A stretch of DNA of 8,135 nt, from NCBI GenBank assembly GCA_016867675.1, contig VGIZ01000017.1, forward strand, positions 1-8,135, in the 5' to 3' direction. This document shows positions 1-4,881 of the stretch, in pieces (the stretch's first letter is position 1; every line of letters begins with the position of its first letter). The notes below the pieces were generated by a model. That model had not been told where the DNA came from. It made no database searches and saw only the letters and a list, made by a program, of their open reading frames with translations. The DNA comes from Candidatus Aenigmatarchaeota archaeon (lineage in GTDB: Archaea > Aenigmatarchaeota > Aenigmatarchaeia > QMZP01). The position numbers and the translations under genes are program-made.

Positions 1-1
1 G

Positions 2-295
2 CGGGAGGCGACGAAGGGCGTCATAGAGGCGATAAAGTGGCTGGACAGGATGGACCTTGTCATGGTCGTGCTGGACTCGACGCTGGACCCGCTGAACCAA
101 GTCAACCTGACCATACTTGGCAACCTAGACGCGCGGAAAATCCCGTTCATAATCGTCGCGAACAAGGTGGACAAGAAGGCGTCAAAGGCGGGCCGCATCA
201 GGAGCGCCTTCCCGCACTACAAGTCCATCGGCATAAGCGCGAAGACAGGCTTCAACATGGAGGACCTCTACAAGACCATACTCAAGGAGCTGTGA
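2..295 (+). CDS. Era-like GTPase, C-terminal part (5' truncated)
   Basis: The reading frame is open from base 2 to a TGA at 293-295, so only the last 97 residues of a P-loop GTPase are present. Two guanine-specificity motifs are visible: NKVD (G4, in VANKVDKK) and SAKTG (G5, in GISAKTG); the P-loop, switch I and DxxG lie upstream of the window. The fragment begins REATKGVIEAIKW and continues into a hydrophobic strand (LVMVVLDSTLDP), the layout of the archaeal Era/Obg-like small GTP-binding proteins that neighbour DUF2073 and DUF2072 genes. The family is expected to hydrolyse GTP, probably in ribosome or RNA-related work; that role is inferred from family membership. The next protein gene (DUF2073) lies on the same strand, but 306 bases of apparently non-coding DNA intervene. 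Confidence 0.85.
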   Translation, partial: REATKGVIEAIKWLDRMDLVMVVLDSTLDPLNQVNLTILGNLDARKIPFIIVANKVDKKASKAGRIRSAFPHYKSIGISAKTGFNMEDLYKTILKEL

Positions 296-516
296 ACGAA
301 AACAATGACTTTGTTGAAAGGCAGTGCCAATACGGGATGATGCATATCTGTTTTGGCGATGACCCTCGACAAGAGCATCGGTGATTGGCTGAAGTGTATT
401 GCCGGCAGGAGGGAGAGATGCACAAGCTGTCGGGAACGCAATTCGCCAATGGCGCAGGTTAAGCGAAAAAGCGAAGGCTGAAACCTCCGCTGCATCAAGG
501 TCAGCAAAGGATGCAA

Positions 517-535
517 CTGAGACCGAAGGTCTCAG
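517..535 (+). other. Perfect 8-bp hairpin with GAA triloop
   Basis: CTGAGACC (517-524), GAA (525-527) and GGTCTCAG (528-535) form an uninterrupted 8-bp stem. It is the strongest local fold in the candidate RNA and is followed seven bases later by a second GAA-capped stem (543-555). No T-run follows, so it is not an obvious terminator. What it does is unknown. Confidence 0.6.
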
Positions 536-542
536 GCATGTC

Positions 543-555
543 CCGCTGAAAGCGG
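543..555 (+). other. 5-bp hairpin with GAA triloop
   Basis: CCGCT (543-547), GAA (548-550) and AGCGG (551-555). It has the same loop as the hairpin just upstream and is followed by GAGACAGACC. Two successive hairpins capped by the same loop suggest a designed RNA fold rather than chance. An ACA at 558-560 follows, but I see no pseudouridylation pocket that would make this an H/ACA guide. Confidence 0.5.
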
Positions 556-601
556 AGACAGACCGCCAACAAGGATATGGCGAAAGGGTAAGGCGAAATG
601 T

Positions 602-973
602 ATGAAAAGATCAAGCAGCAGGCTGAAGATAAAGTTCATCCCCTACGAGAAGTTCAGGCGCGAGGGCTTCAGGTCGTTCATGAGGGACCTGCAAGAACGA
701 ACTATCGTACTAATTGATGCTAAGCTGTCGGCCGACGAGGAGGCCGCAATCATAGAGGAGACCATGAAGAAGATTTCGGGCAGGTTCACGGGCATAGAGC
801 TGAACTCGCTTGAGGTCGCGGCGAACTCGCCGCTCGCCAGCATAGAGGGCGTGCGCAACATGCTTCTGGAGCGCATGTCAGGCAAGAAGCGCGGGCTCAC
901 CATCATAGGCCCGTCCAAGGTCGTGCGCGAAATCAGGAAAAACCCCGAGGAGCTGCTGCTGTATATGGGGTAG
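602..973 (+). CDS. DUF2073 family protein
   Basis: A 123-residue soluble protein that I recognise as the archaeal DUF2073 family by its overall pattern: an N-terminal LKIKFIPYEKF strand, a TIVLIDAKLSADEEAAIIEETMKKI helix-rich centre, an FTGIELNSLEV strand, and a C-terminal GLTIIGPSKVVREIRKNPEELLLYMG. It has no membrane segment and no cysteines. The biochemical function is unknown; the family recurs next to an Era-like GTPase and a DUF2072 zinc ribbon, which suggests a shared role, possibly with RNA or ribosomes (inference). ATG at 602 is chosen because the family pattern begins a few residues later; the upstream match to a Shine-Dalgarno sequence (AAGGCG) is weak. Codon use (ATA, AGG, GCG) matches the GTPase, psmB and aCPSF1. 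Its TAG stop precedes the next promoter by about 40 bases. Confidence 0.85.
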   Translation: MKRSSSRLKIKFIPYEKFRREGFRSFMRDLQERTIVLIDAKLSADEEAAIIEETMKKISGRFTGIELNSLEVAANSPLASIEGVRNMLLERMSGKKRGLTIIGPSKVVREIRKNPEELLLYMG

Positions 974-1014
974 CCGAGGATGGCTTCTTAAGCATATCTG
1001 TCGCTTCATATCGG

Positions 1015-1023
1015 TTTTTAAAA
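1015..1023 (+). promoter_or_regulatory. TATA box for the phosphatase-like gene
   Basis: TTTTTAAAA is centred at 1019, 25 bases upstream of the ATG at 1044. In archaea transcription starts about 25 bases after the TATA centre, so the mRNA would begin at or within a base or two of the start codon, a leaderless transcript. There is no strong Shine-Dalgarno sequence before that ATG, which agrees. Confidence 0.6.
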
Positions 1024-1043
1024 CTTGCCTCCATAGCAGGGTC

Positions 1044-2186
1044 ATGGGGACAGTCGAGAGCGACCTTCTGGACATGTCCGTTGAAGCGCTGAGGAAGGCT
1101 TACGAGGAAGTCAGCAACCTGAAGTGCGACTTTGCGGTCGCGCCGACGCGGAGCGGCAAGTTTGACACGCTCGGTCTTGACGTCGTGCCTGAAGAGGTCA
1201 TCATACACGAGGTCATGGGCTACGACCCGAGCATAGTTCTAATCACAGAGGAGACCGGAAAGAACTACGCGGGGGAACGCGGACTTGAATCAACGCAGAG
1301 CGTGCTCATATGCGACCCCACGGACAGGACAATAAAAATGAGAAGGTTTCTGCAGGGCATGATGGCAATGGAACCCGGATACAACAGAAAAACCGTAAAT
1401 GAGGCGTTCAGGGAAGGTCTGGAGCACTGGAGAAGGGGGATAAAAGCCCCGTCGGAAGACGATCCCAGGAAGAAGGAAAGGGTTGATATGGGTCCGGGCC
1501 CGCCGTCAATCACAGGCGCCTGCGGCTCCATCACTGCAATAAGGCACAAGAGGATACTCTTCAACGCCATGGTCAACTACGTGACAGGCGAGCTTTTTGT
1601 CGCGGATTCGCTCGGGACCAGAAGGGGTGATATCCAGTCATACGGAAGAAGGAGTATGGCAAGCGTAAGGTTCCCTTCTGAAAGAAAGGGCCACAAGTTC
1701 GTGACGTTCCTTGGGAAAAGCGGATACACCGAGAATCTGGAAAAATGCAACCTTGGTCTGGACCCGGCCGACGACATCGACCCATGGACAGGCGGGCCGC
1801 TAAGGATACTGAGGCTGTCGGAGCTTGATGACAGCAGGGCATCCTTTATACTCAGCAACGGGGAGAAGGTGTGCGAGTGGATAGGGTGGCTTGCGTGGGT
1901 CAGCCATGCGATGGACCCTGTGCAGTCCAATGAGCACGCGATGGAGGCGTACAGGCTGTTCTTTGAGAGCCCTAGGACAAAGGAGCTTGTCCTTGTCGCG
2001 CCGGGCCCGCATTACAGCATGTTCACGACCGAAGACGGGGAAACGGTTGTTGACCTTAACCGGATGCTCCAGCTGAAGGACCCGAGCCACTACAGGGAAA
2101 CGCTGCTAATCACGCCCAGGCATAATGTCGGGGCCATTGCGAGGGTGAAATCGCTCGGAGACTACCAGGGGAAGCTGATGCTCTGA
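1044..2186 (+). CDS. Inositol monophosphatase-superfamily protein, divergent
   Basis: A 380-residue soluble protein. Residues 62-96 carry the superfamily's metal-binding signature: a strand ending in ITEE (Glu69/Glu70) followed by CDPTDRT at 90-96, which aligns with the DPIDGT motif (Asp91 and Asp94 as metal ligands). Residues 157-196 (TGACGSITAI, then NAMVNYVTGELFVADSLG) match the central region where these enzymes read gVvynP..geLf.A. The superfamily uses Mg2+ to hydrolyse phosphate monoesters of inositol, fructose-1,6-bisphosphate or PAP. Odd points: the usual Gly of DGT is Arg95; the C-terminal WDxAA motif carrying the third Asp ligand is not seen (the nearest is EWIGWLAWVSHA, 278-289); and the chain is about 110 residues longer than usual, with an extra segment at about 97-150. 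The substrate cannot be predicted and catalysis is uncertain. It begins a likely two-gene operon, with 19 bases to the next start. Confidence 0.65.
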   Translation: MGTVESDLLDMSVEALRKAYEEVSNLKCDFAVAPTRSGKFDTLGLDVVPEEVIIHEVMGYDPSIVLITEETGKNYAGERGLESTQSVLICDPTDRTIKMRRFLQGMMAMEPGYNRKTVNEAFREGLEHWRRGIKAPSEDDPRKKERVDMGPGPPSITGACGSITAIRHKRILFNAMVNYVTGELFVADSLGTRRGDIQSYGRRSMASVRFPSERKGHKFVTFLGKSGYTENLEKCNLGLDPADDIDPWTGGPLRILRLSELDDSRASFILSNGEKVCEWIGWLAWVSHAMDPVQSNEHAMEAYRLFFESPRTKELVLVAPGPHYSMFTTEDGETVVDLNRMLQLKDPSHYRETLLITPRHNVGAIARVKSLGDYQGKLML

Positions 2187-2205
2187 TTGATATATTGGTG
2201 TTCAT

Positions 2206-3324
2206 ATGCAAAGTCGCGAAGCCATAGTGTATGCATGGGCGAAGAGTGCCAAGAGAAAGGAGCCCGGGCCGTTTCCTTCTTCCATGGATACATGGGACAG
2301 GGAATATGGATGGACTGAAGCTGACTATGCGCGGCACGCAGAAATCTCCGAACGTGACGTGGACTGCTTGTGTGTCGGGATAGATGCGTTTTCACTTAAT
2401 ACGGGAAGAAAGGTCACCATAGCTGAAAGGGGCAAGACGGAAGGGACAAAGACAGCAATGGTCCTGCATGCTTCAGAGGGCAGGCTGCTCGATGCCGGGG
2501 AATACGGCATTCGCGACACGCTGGTCAGCGAGGTCATTCTTCCGCAGTTCGGCAAGACCCATTATCACCCGGCGATGTGTGCTGTTGTCGCTCTTGCGCA
2601 GAGGGGCGGGGACGTTTATTTCCTGCATGATTCGGCATCGCTTTATCCGTATAGCCCGGAGGGGCCTTTTGTTGTGACGGGCATGGGATACGAATCCCTC
2701 CCTGACTTGAAGCCTGACAGCTGCTGGGAATCCCTCGGAGCCGCCCCCAGTCGCGCCCGCCGCTTCGGCAAATCGTTTGAAATCTTCGTTGACGGTGAAA
2801 GATACAGGGTAGAAAGCGGCGCGCAAATATCAAAAATCGTCAAGGTTGCAGAAGGTGAACAGGTGCTTGATTTCCCGGGGAACATACTCGATGCACTGGG
2901 CTTTCCGGAGGGGCCTGTCTTGGAGAGGTTCCCTGTGCTCGGGGTGGTGTCGAGAAAGTTAATCTGGGACAATCTGCAGAGGGATTGCATGAGTCACGTC
3001 CAATACGGCACAAGCGGGTCAGAGATGTATGTGGACGGTGATTGGGTGTTTTACAGGCATCTTGACTTTGACGGCGAGGACCGGAGGACCTATGAATACG
3101 GCGGCCGCTTCAGCCTCGCCGACTACATGAAGGCAATTGGTGACCTGCAGAGGGCAGGTAGGGCGGAACTTAAGTGCCCGGAAGGCGAGCTTGCTATGGT
3201 TCTTGACGGCAAGAGGGTCAATATTGAATTTTCCGGCGTGCCGTCGCCTTCCGCGACGCCGGGCGGGGCGTCCCTGCGCGGCACCGTCAGGGACTCCTGC
3301 GCGATGGATGATCTGAGTCTCTGA
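2206..3324 (+). CDS. Unrecognised 372-residue soluble protein
   Basis: I do not recognise the family. ATG at 2206 is supported by TTGGTG ending at 2200, a Shine-Dalgarno match with a 5-base spacer. The 19-base gap after the phosphatase-like gene points to cotranscription and perhaps a shared pathway. No signal peptide or membrane helix is evident. Visible landmarks are an acidic, Trp/Tyr-rich N-terminus (MDTWDREYGWTEADYARH, about 27-44), a hydrophobic centre with several His (FGKTHYHPAMCAVVALAQ, then VYFLHDSASLYPY, about 115-150), and beta-rich stretches that read like an all-beta or mixed fold (SFEIFVDGERYRV, KVAEGEQVLDF, MYVDGDWVFYRHLDFDGEDR). The last 35 residues are Ser/Pro/Gly-rich and probably disordered. 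The clustered His and Asp could bind a metal, but no known motif supports that. It ends 9 bases from the convergent gene's stop. Confidence 0.7.
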   Translation: MQSREAIVYAWAKSAKRKEPGPFPSSMDTWDREYGWTEADYARHAEISERDVDCLCVGIDAFSLNTGRKVTIAERGKTEGTKTAMVLHASEGRLLDAGEYGIRDTLVSEVILPQFGKTHYHPAMCAVVALAQRGGDVYFLHDSASLYPYSPEGPFVVTGMGYESLPDLKPDSCWESLGAAPSRARRFGKSFEIFVDGERYRVESGAQISKIVKVAEGEQVLDFPGNILDALGFPEGPVLERFPVLGVVSRKLIWDNLQRDCMSHVQYGTSGSEMYVDGDWVFYRHLDFDGEDRRTYEYGGRFSLADYMKAIGDLQRAGRAELKCPEGELAMVLDGKRVNIEFSGVPSPSATPGGASLRGTVRDSCAMDDLSL

Positions 3325-3333
3325 CGGCAAAAA

Positions 3334-3720
3334 CTACAAAAGTTCTGAATATGGGTGCACATCACCGCCGTCATCTGGCAGATCAGGCCTCCATTCCTGT
3401 TTGCGGCTTTTCCAATGTCTTATCTCTATACTTTCCCAGACCTTATCAGGGGTTACATCAAAGCCTTCAGCGACAGGGTCATGCATTCTCGCTATATTTT
3501 CATCAAAAGGGTAAACTTTGCCTGTTGTCCAACCTCTTATTCCGATACCTGCACCATCCTCCACAATCGTCCCATAAGTGACGTCGGTTATATGCCAAAC
3601 TGGCCTTCCTCTATAATGGCGAGTGCACTCCGCATCATGCCCTACCAAAGGCCTGAGCCTAGCCCTCACTTCATCCAAGGGCAGCTTTTCTGAAATGACC
3701 AATCTTCCAGCTGATGGCAT
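3334..3720 (-). CDS. Hypothetical protein, 128 residues
   Basis: A small soluble protein of unknown family on the opposite strand to its neighbours. I start it at ATG 3720 (MPSAGRLVISEK) because GAGGTG, an excellent Shine-Dalgarno sequence, covers 3731-3726 with a 5-base spacer; a GTG at 3726 two codons earlier would overlap that site. The protein is rich in Trp, Asp and Arg (RGRPVWHITDVTYGTIV, GIGIRGWTTGKVYPF, KVWESIEIRHWKSRKQEWRPD), is probably alpha/beta, and has no membrane helix or recognisable catalytic motif. Its stop lies 9 bases from the stop of the upstream + gene, so any terminators would overlap the neighbouring coding sequence. Ordinary codon usage and a good ribosome site argue that it is real. 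The function is unknown. Confidence 0.65.
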   Translation of the reverse strand: MPSAGRLVISEKLPLDEVRARLRPLVGHDAECTRHYRGRPVWHITDVTYGTIVEDGAGIGIRGWTTGKVYPFDENIARMHDPVAEGFDVTPDKVWESIEIRHWKSRKQEWRPDLPDDGGDVHPYSELL

Positions 3721-3725
3721 CGTCA

Positions 3726-3731
3726 CACCTC
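3726..3731 (-). promoter_or_regulatory. Shine-Dalgarno GAGGTG deciding the start at 3720
   Basis: Read on the - strand the sequence is GAGGTG, then TGACG, then ATG. It complements the 3' end of 16S rRNA and excludes the GTG at 3726 as the start. Confidence 0.6.
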
Positions 3732-3750
3732 GTGTATATTGGTAGAAAAC

Positions 3751-3757
3751 TATAAAT
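3751..3757 (-). promoter_or_regulatory. Possible TATA box for the 3334-3720 gene
   Basis: ATTTATA on the - strand is centred 34 bases before the ATG at 3720, giving a predicted mRNA start near 3728 and a leader so short that it would cut into the GAGGTG site. A second AT element at 3790-3797 (TTAAATAT on the - strand) would give a leader of about 48 bases that keeps the whole Shine-Dalgarno sequence, so it is a serious alternative. Both elements are close to palindromic, so direction cannot be read from them alone. Confidence 0.4.
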
Positions 3758-3820
3758 TGCAGTCTGTACAGGCAACGAGACGCCTCCAGATATTTAAGAC
3801 GTGGTGTTAATTCTTTTCGT

Positions 3821-3827
3821 TATATAC
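3821..3827 (+). promoter_or_regulatory. TATA box for the zinc-ribbon gene
   Basis: TATATAC lies about 58 bases before the ATG at 3882, which predicts a start near 3850 and a leader of about 32 bases that includes the GAGG site at 3869-3872. Confidence 0.5.
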
Positions 3828-3881
3828 TCGCATACACAATAGCGACAAGCGAGTCCGTCAACAAACATGAGGCGCTGTGAT

Positions 3882-4274
3882 ATGCCCAACAAGTGCACCT
3901 ATTGCGGGAAGGTCCATGCTGACGACGCGGCATACCTGATGACAGGCGGCTGCGACAAGTGCGGGTGCAAGTTCTTCTTCTACGTGCGCGAGGAGAACCT
4001 AGCGAAGGCGCAGGAGGACGTGGAGCGCTTCTCAAAGGCGGAGATGTCCGAGATAGAGGGCGACGTGAGGGAGATACTTCCCGACGCCGCCAAGAAGGAA
4101 GACACCGTTGTGCTGGACATAGAGGCCATCAGGATAGTCAGCCCGGGCAAGTACGAGATTGACGTCACCAACCTCTTCAACCAGGTGCCCATCGTCATAA
4201 AGGTCGGCGCGGGCAAGTACGAGATAGACCTCAGCACCGTGATGCGCAAGTGGAAGGGCAAGATTGTGAAGTGA
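3882..4274 (+). CDS. DUF2072 zinc-ribbon protein
   Basis: A 130-residue protein with an N-terminal zinc ribbon: Cys5-x2-Cys8 (MPNKCTYCGKVH) and Cys24-x2-Cys27 (GGCDKCGCKFFFYV), with an extra Cys29. A charged coiled-coil-like segment follows (about 36-72), then a C-terminal beta domain with two GKYEID repeats (89-94 and 111-116). This is the layout of the archaeal DUF2072 family, found near the Era-like GTPase and DUF2073; the function is unknown and nucleic-acid or ribosome binding is inferred from the ribbon. The start at ATG 3882 rather than ATG 3867 (MRRCD..) is chosen because relatives begin MPxKC and GAGG at 3869-3872 gives a 9-base spacer. Here it is separated from its usual partners by other genes. 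Its stop is 6 bases from a convergent gene. Confidence 0.85.
   Translation: MPNKCTYCGKVHADDAAYLMTGGCDKCGCKFFFYVREENLAKAQEDVERFSKAEMSEIEGDVREILPDAAKKEDTVVLDIEAIRIVSPGKYEIDVTNLFNQVPIVIKVGAGKYEIDLSTVMRKWKGKIVK
4144..4225 (+). repeat. 16-base exact direct repeat inside the DUF2072 gene
   Basis: CGGGCAAGTACGAGAT occurs at 4144-4159 and again at 4210-4225, exactly 66 bases (22 codons) apart and in the same frame. It encodes the two GKYEID elements of the C-terminal beta domain, an internal protein repeat still identical in its DNA. Confidence 0.85.
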
Positions 4275-4280
4275 GCGTAT

Positions 4281-4586
4281 TTATTGTCTTATCCCCTTTC
4301 CACTAAGGAAGCCCTTGGCTACTTCAAATATCTTAATGGTTATAGCAACCGAGAACCCTTCTGCCAATACCATGGTTATAGGCACACCAAGCACGTTTAT
4401 GAATAGCTCGGGGTAGTAATAATACCCTTGCATGACAGATATGCTATCGAAATAGAATCCAAATAGGATGCCAAATAAGAAGTAAAGTATGTAGAGTTTC
4501 TTCTCTTTGGACTTCCATAAAACCAAAGAGTATACTGCCAGCAAAACCAAAAATATCGCCGACCAGACAATCAGCATATCAGACAT
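4281..4586 (-). CDS. Three-helix membrane protein B (paralogue of the adjacent gene)
   Basis: 101 residues with three predicted membrane helices (about 5-24, 31-49 and 65-90). Helix 2 ends with an acidic FYFDSIS, followed by GYYYYPELFINVLGVPI. The upstream gene product shows the same pattern (acidic end of helix 2, G-x-W-x-YY, then VFGV), so the two look like paralogous half-size subunits. The start is ATG 4586, preceded by GGTGAG (4597-4592) with a 5-base spacer, and it overlaps the end of the upstream gene by 8 bases, so translation is probably coupled. The size, pairing and the aromatic GxWxY-type motif recall heterodimeric lycopene cyclases (CrtYc/CrtYd) and CBO0543-like membrane proteins, but the cyclase PxEE motif is absent; this is a weak resemblance only. 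It is AT-richer than the core genes. Confidence 0.65.
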   Translation of the reverse strand: MSDMLIVWSAIFLVLLAVYSLVLWKSKEKKLYILYFLFGILFGFYFDSISVMQGYYYYPELFINVLGVPITMVLAEGFSVAITIKIFEVAKGFLSGKGIRQ

Positions 4587-4848
4587 GTTTTCTCACCACA
4601 TTTGAAGCGAAATAACAGAAGCCAAGGTATGGGATGTAAAGTAGCCATGTATATAATGACACCCCAAAAACCTTCGGTTCTGAATAGTAATTCCATATAC
4701 CGGCGCCTATCGGTATCACTTCAAATATCAAATCAAGGAACATCGCCAGCAACCCCAAGGCGATATAATCCTTCCATCTGGTTCTGTCAATCAACACTAT
4801 TGCTATGAAAACGGCGAAGTTTATGATGAAGAATATGGCATGTTCCAT
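4579..4848 (-). CDS. Three-helix membrane protein A
   Basis: 89 residues from ATG 4848 (MEHAIFFIINF), with helices at about 3-20, 28-47 and 64-83 and a basic RTRWK loop between helices 1 and 2. After helix 2 comes DLIFEVIPIGAGIWNYYSEPKVFGV: Asp39 and Glu43 at the membrane face and an aromatic loop, matching the next gene product in order and spacing. A TTG at 4854 would add two residues; I prefer the ATG because a TATA-like element sits about 27 bases upstream of it. It is first of a two-gene operon whose members overlap by 8 bases. A hetero-oligomer of the two halves is likely (inference). Family assignment is uncertain: lycopene-cyclase-like or CBO0543-like is possible but unproven. Confidence 0.65.
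   Translation of the reverse strand: MEHAIFFIINFAVFIAIVLIDRTRWKDYIALGLLAMFLDLIFEVIPIGAGIWNYYSEPKVFGVSLYTWLLYIPYLGFCYFASNVVRKHV
4592..4597 (-). promoter_or_regulatory. Internal Shine-Dalgarno for the overlapping gene
   Basis: GGTGAG on the - strand lies inside the last codons of membrane protein A, five bases before ATG 4586 of protein B. With the ATGTCTGA overlap it supports translational coupling and equal production of the two subunits. Confidence 0.6.
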
Positions 4849-4852
4849 AAAC

Positions 4853-4861
4853 AATATTTAT
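4853..4861 (+). promoter_or_regulatory. TATA box for the acyltransferase gene
   Basis: ATATTTATA is centred at 4857, 25 bases before ATG 4882, which predicts a leaderless mRNA. It begins only five bases upstream of the divergent gene's ATG at 4848, so it overlaps that gene's predicted transcription start. Confidence 0.6.
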
Positions 4862-4871
4862 ACGGACGACC

Positions 4872-4879
4872 AATTAAAG
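4872..4879 (-). promoter_or_regulatory. Possible TATA box for the membrane protein pair
   Basis: On the - strand CTTTAATT is centred about 27 bases before ATG 4848, again the leaderless spacing. The match to the archaeal TATA consensus is weaker than that of the opposing element. No Shine-Dalgarno precedes ATG 4848 (GTATAAATATTGTTT), which fits leaderless translation. Confidence 0.35.
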
Positions 4880-4881
4880 TC

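Larger units (their letters stand above)
300..598 (+). ncRNA. Candidate structured RNA of unknown family
   Basis: This gap between the GTPase and DUF2073 has no convincing protein gene but is dense in inverted repeats. From left to right: CGATG/CATCG plus CTC/GAG (357-380); the palindrome TGCCGGCA (400-407); CGCC-AAT-GGCG (444-454); AGGTT/AACCT (456-460 with 482-486); TGCATC/GATGCA (491-496 with 510-515); an 8-bp perfect stem with a GAA loop (517-535); CCGCT-GAA-AGCGG (543-555); and CGCCA/TGGCG (564-568 with 578-582). Unpaired stretches are purine-rich on the + strand (GCGAAAAAGCGAAGG, GGCGAAAGGG), so I favour + transcription. A TATA-like GCATATCT at 342-349 might start it near 370; otherwise it would be cotranscribed. 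The length resembles archaeal RNase P RNA, and GGCTGAAACCTCC followed by CAAGGTCAGCAAAGG loosely recalls its CR-III region, but canonical CR-I and CR-V are not seen. The ends are approximate. Confidence 0.4.

Noticed and set aside
37..384. 115-codon ORF overlapping the GTPase end
   Set aside because: It is in a different frame from the clearly GTPase-coding sequence with NKVD and SAKTG, and is low in hydrophobic residues; a shadow frame.
296..601. Canonical RNase P, SRP, C/D-box, H/ACA or tRNA gene
   Set aside because: I could not place CR-I (GAGGAAAGTCC-like) or CR-V (ACAGAACCCGGCTT-like), the SRP helix-8 GGAA loop, a properly spaced RTGATGA/CTGA pair, an H/ACA pocket, or a T-loop. The region is listed only as a candidate RNA.
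399..605. 68-codon ORF in the GTPase-DUF2073 gap
   Set aside because: Its composition (Ala/Arg/Glu/Thr with no hydrophobic core) and its overlap with strong hairpins and the DUF2073 start indicate an incidental frame across a structured non-coding region. It is not the missing zinc ribbon, having no cysteines.
342..1001. GCATATCTGT at 342-351 and 992-1001 as flanking repeats of an insertion
   Set aside because: About thirty 10-base repeats are expected by chance in a window this long, and the flanking bases do not match.
4840..4881. Upstream ATG start for the acyltransferase
   Set aside because: It overlaps the divergent membrane gene and precedes the TATA box that fits a leaderless start at 4882.
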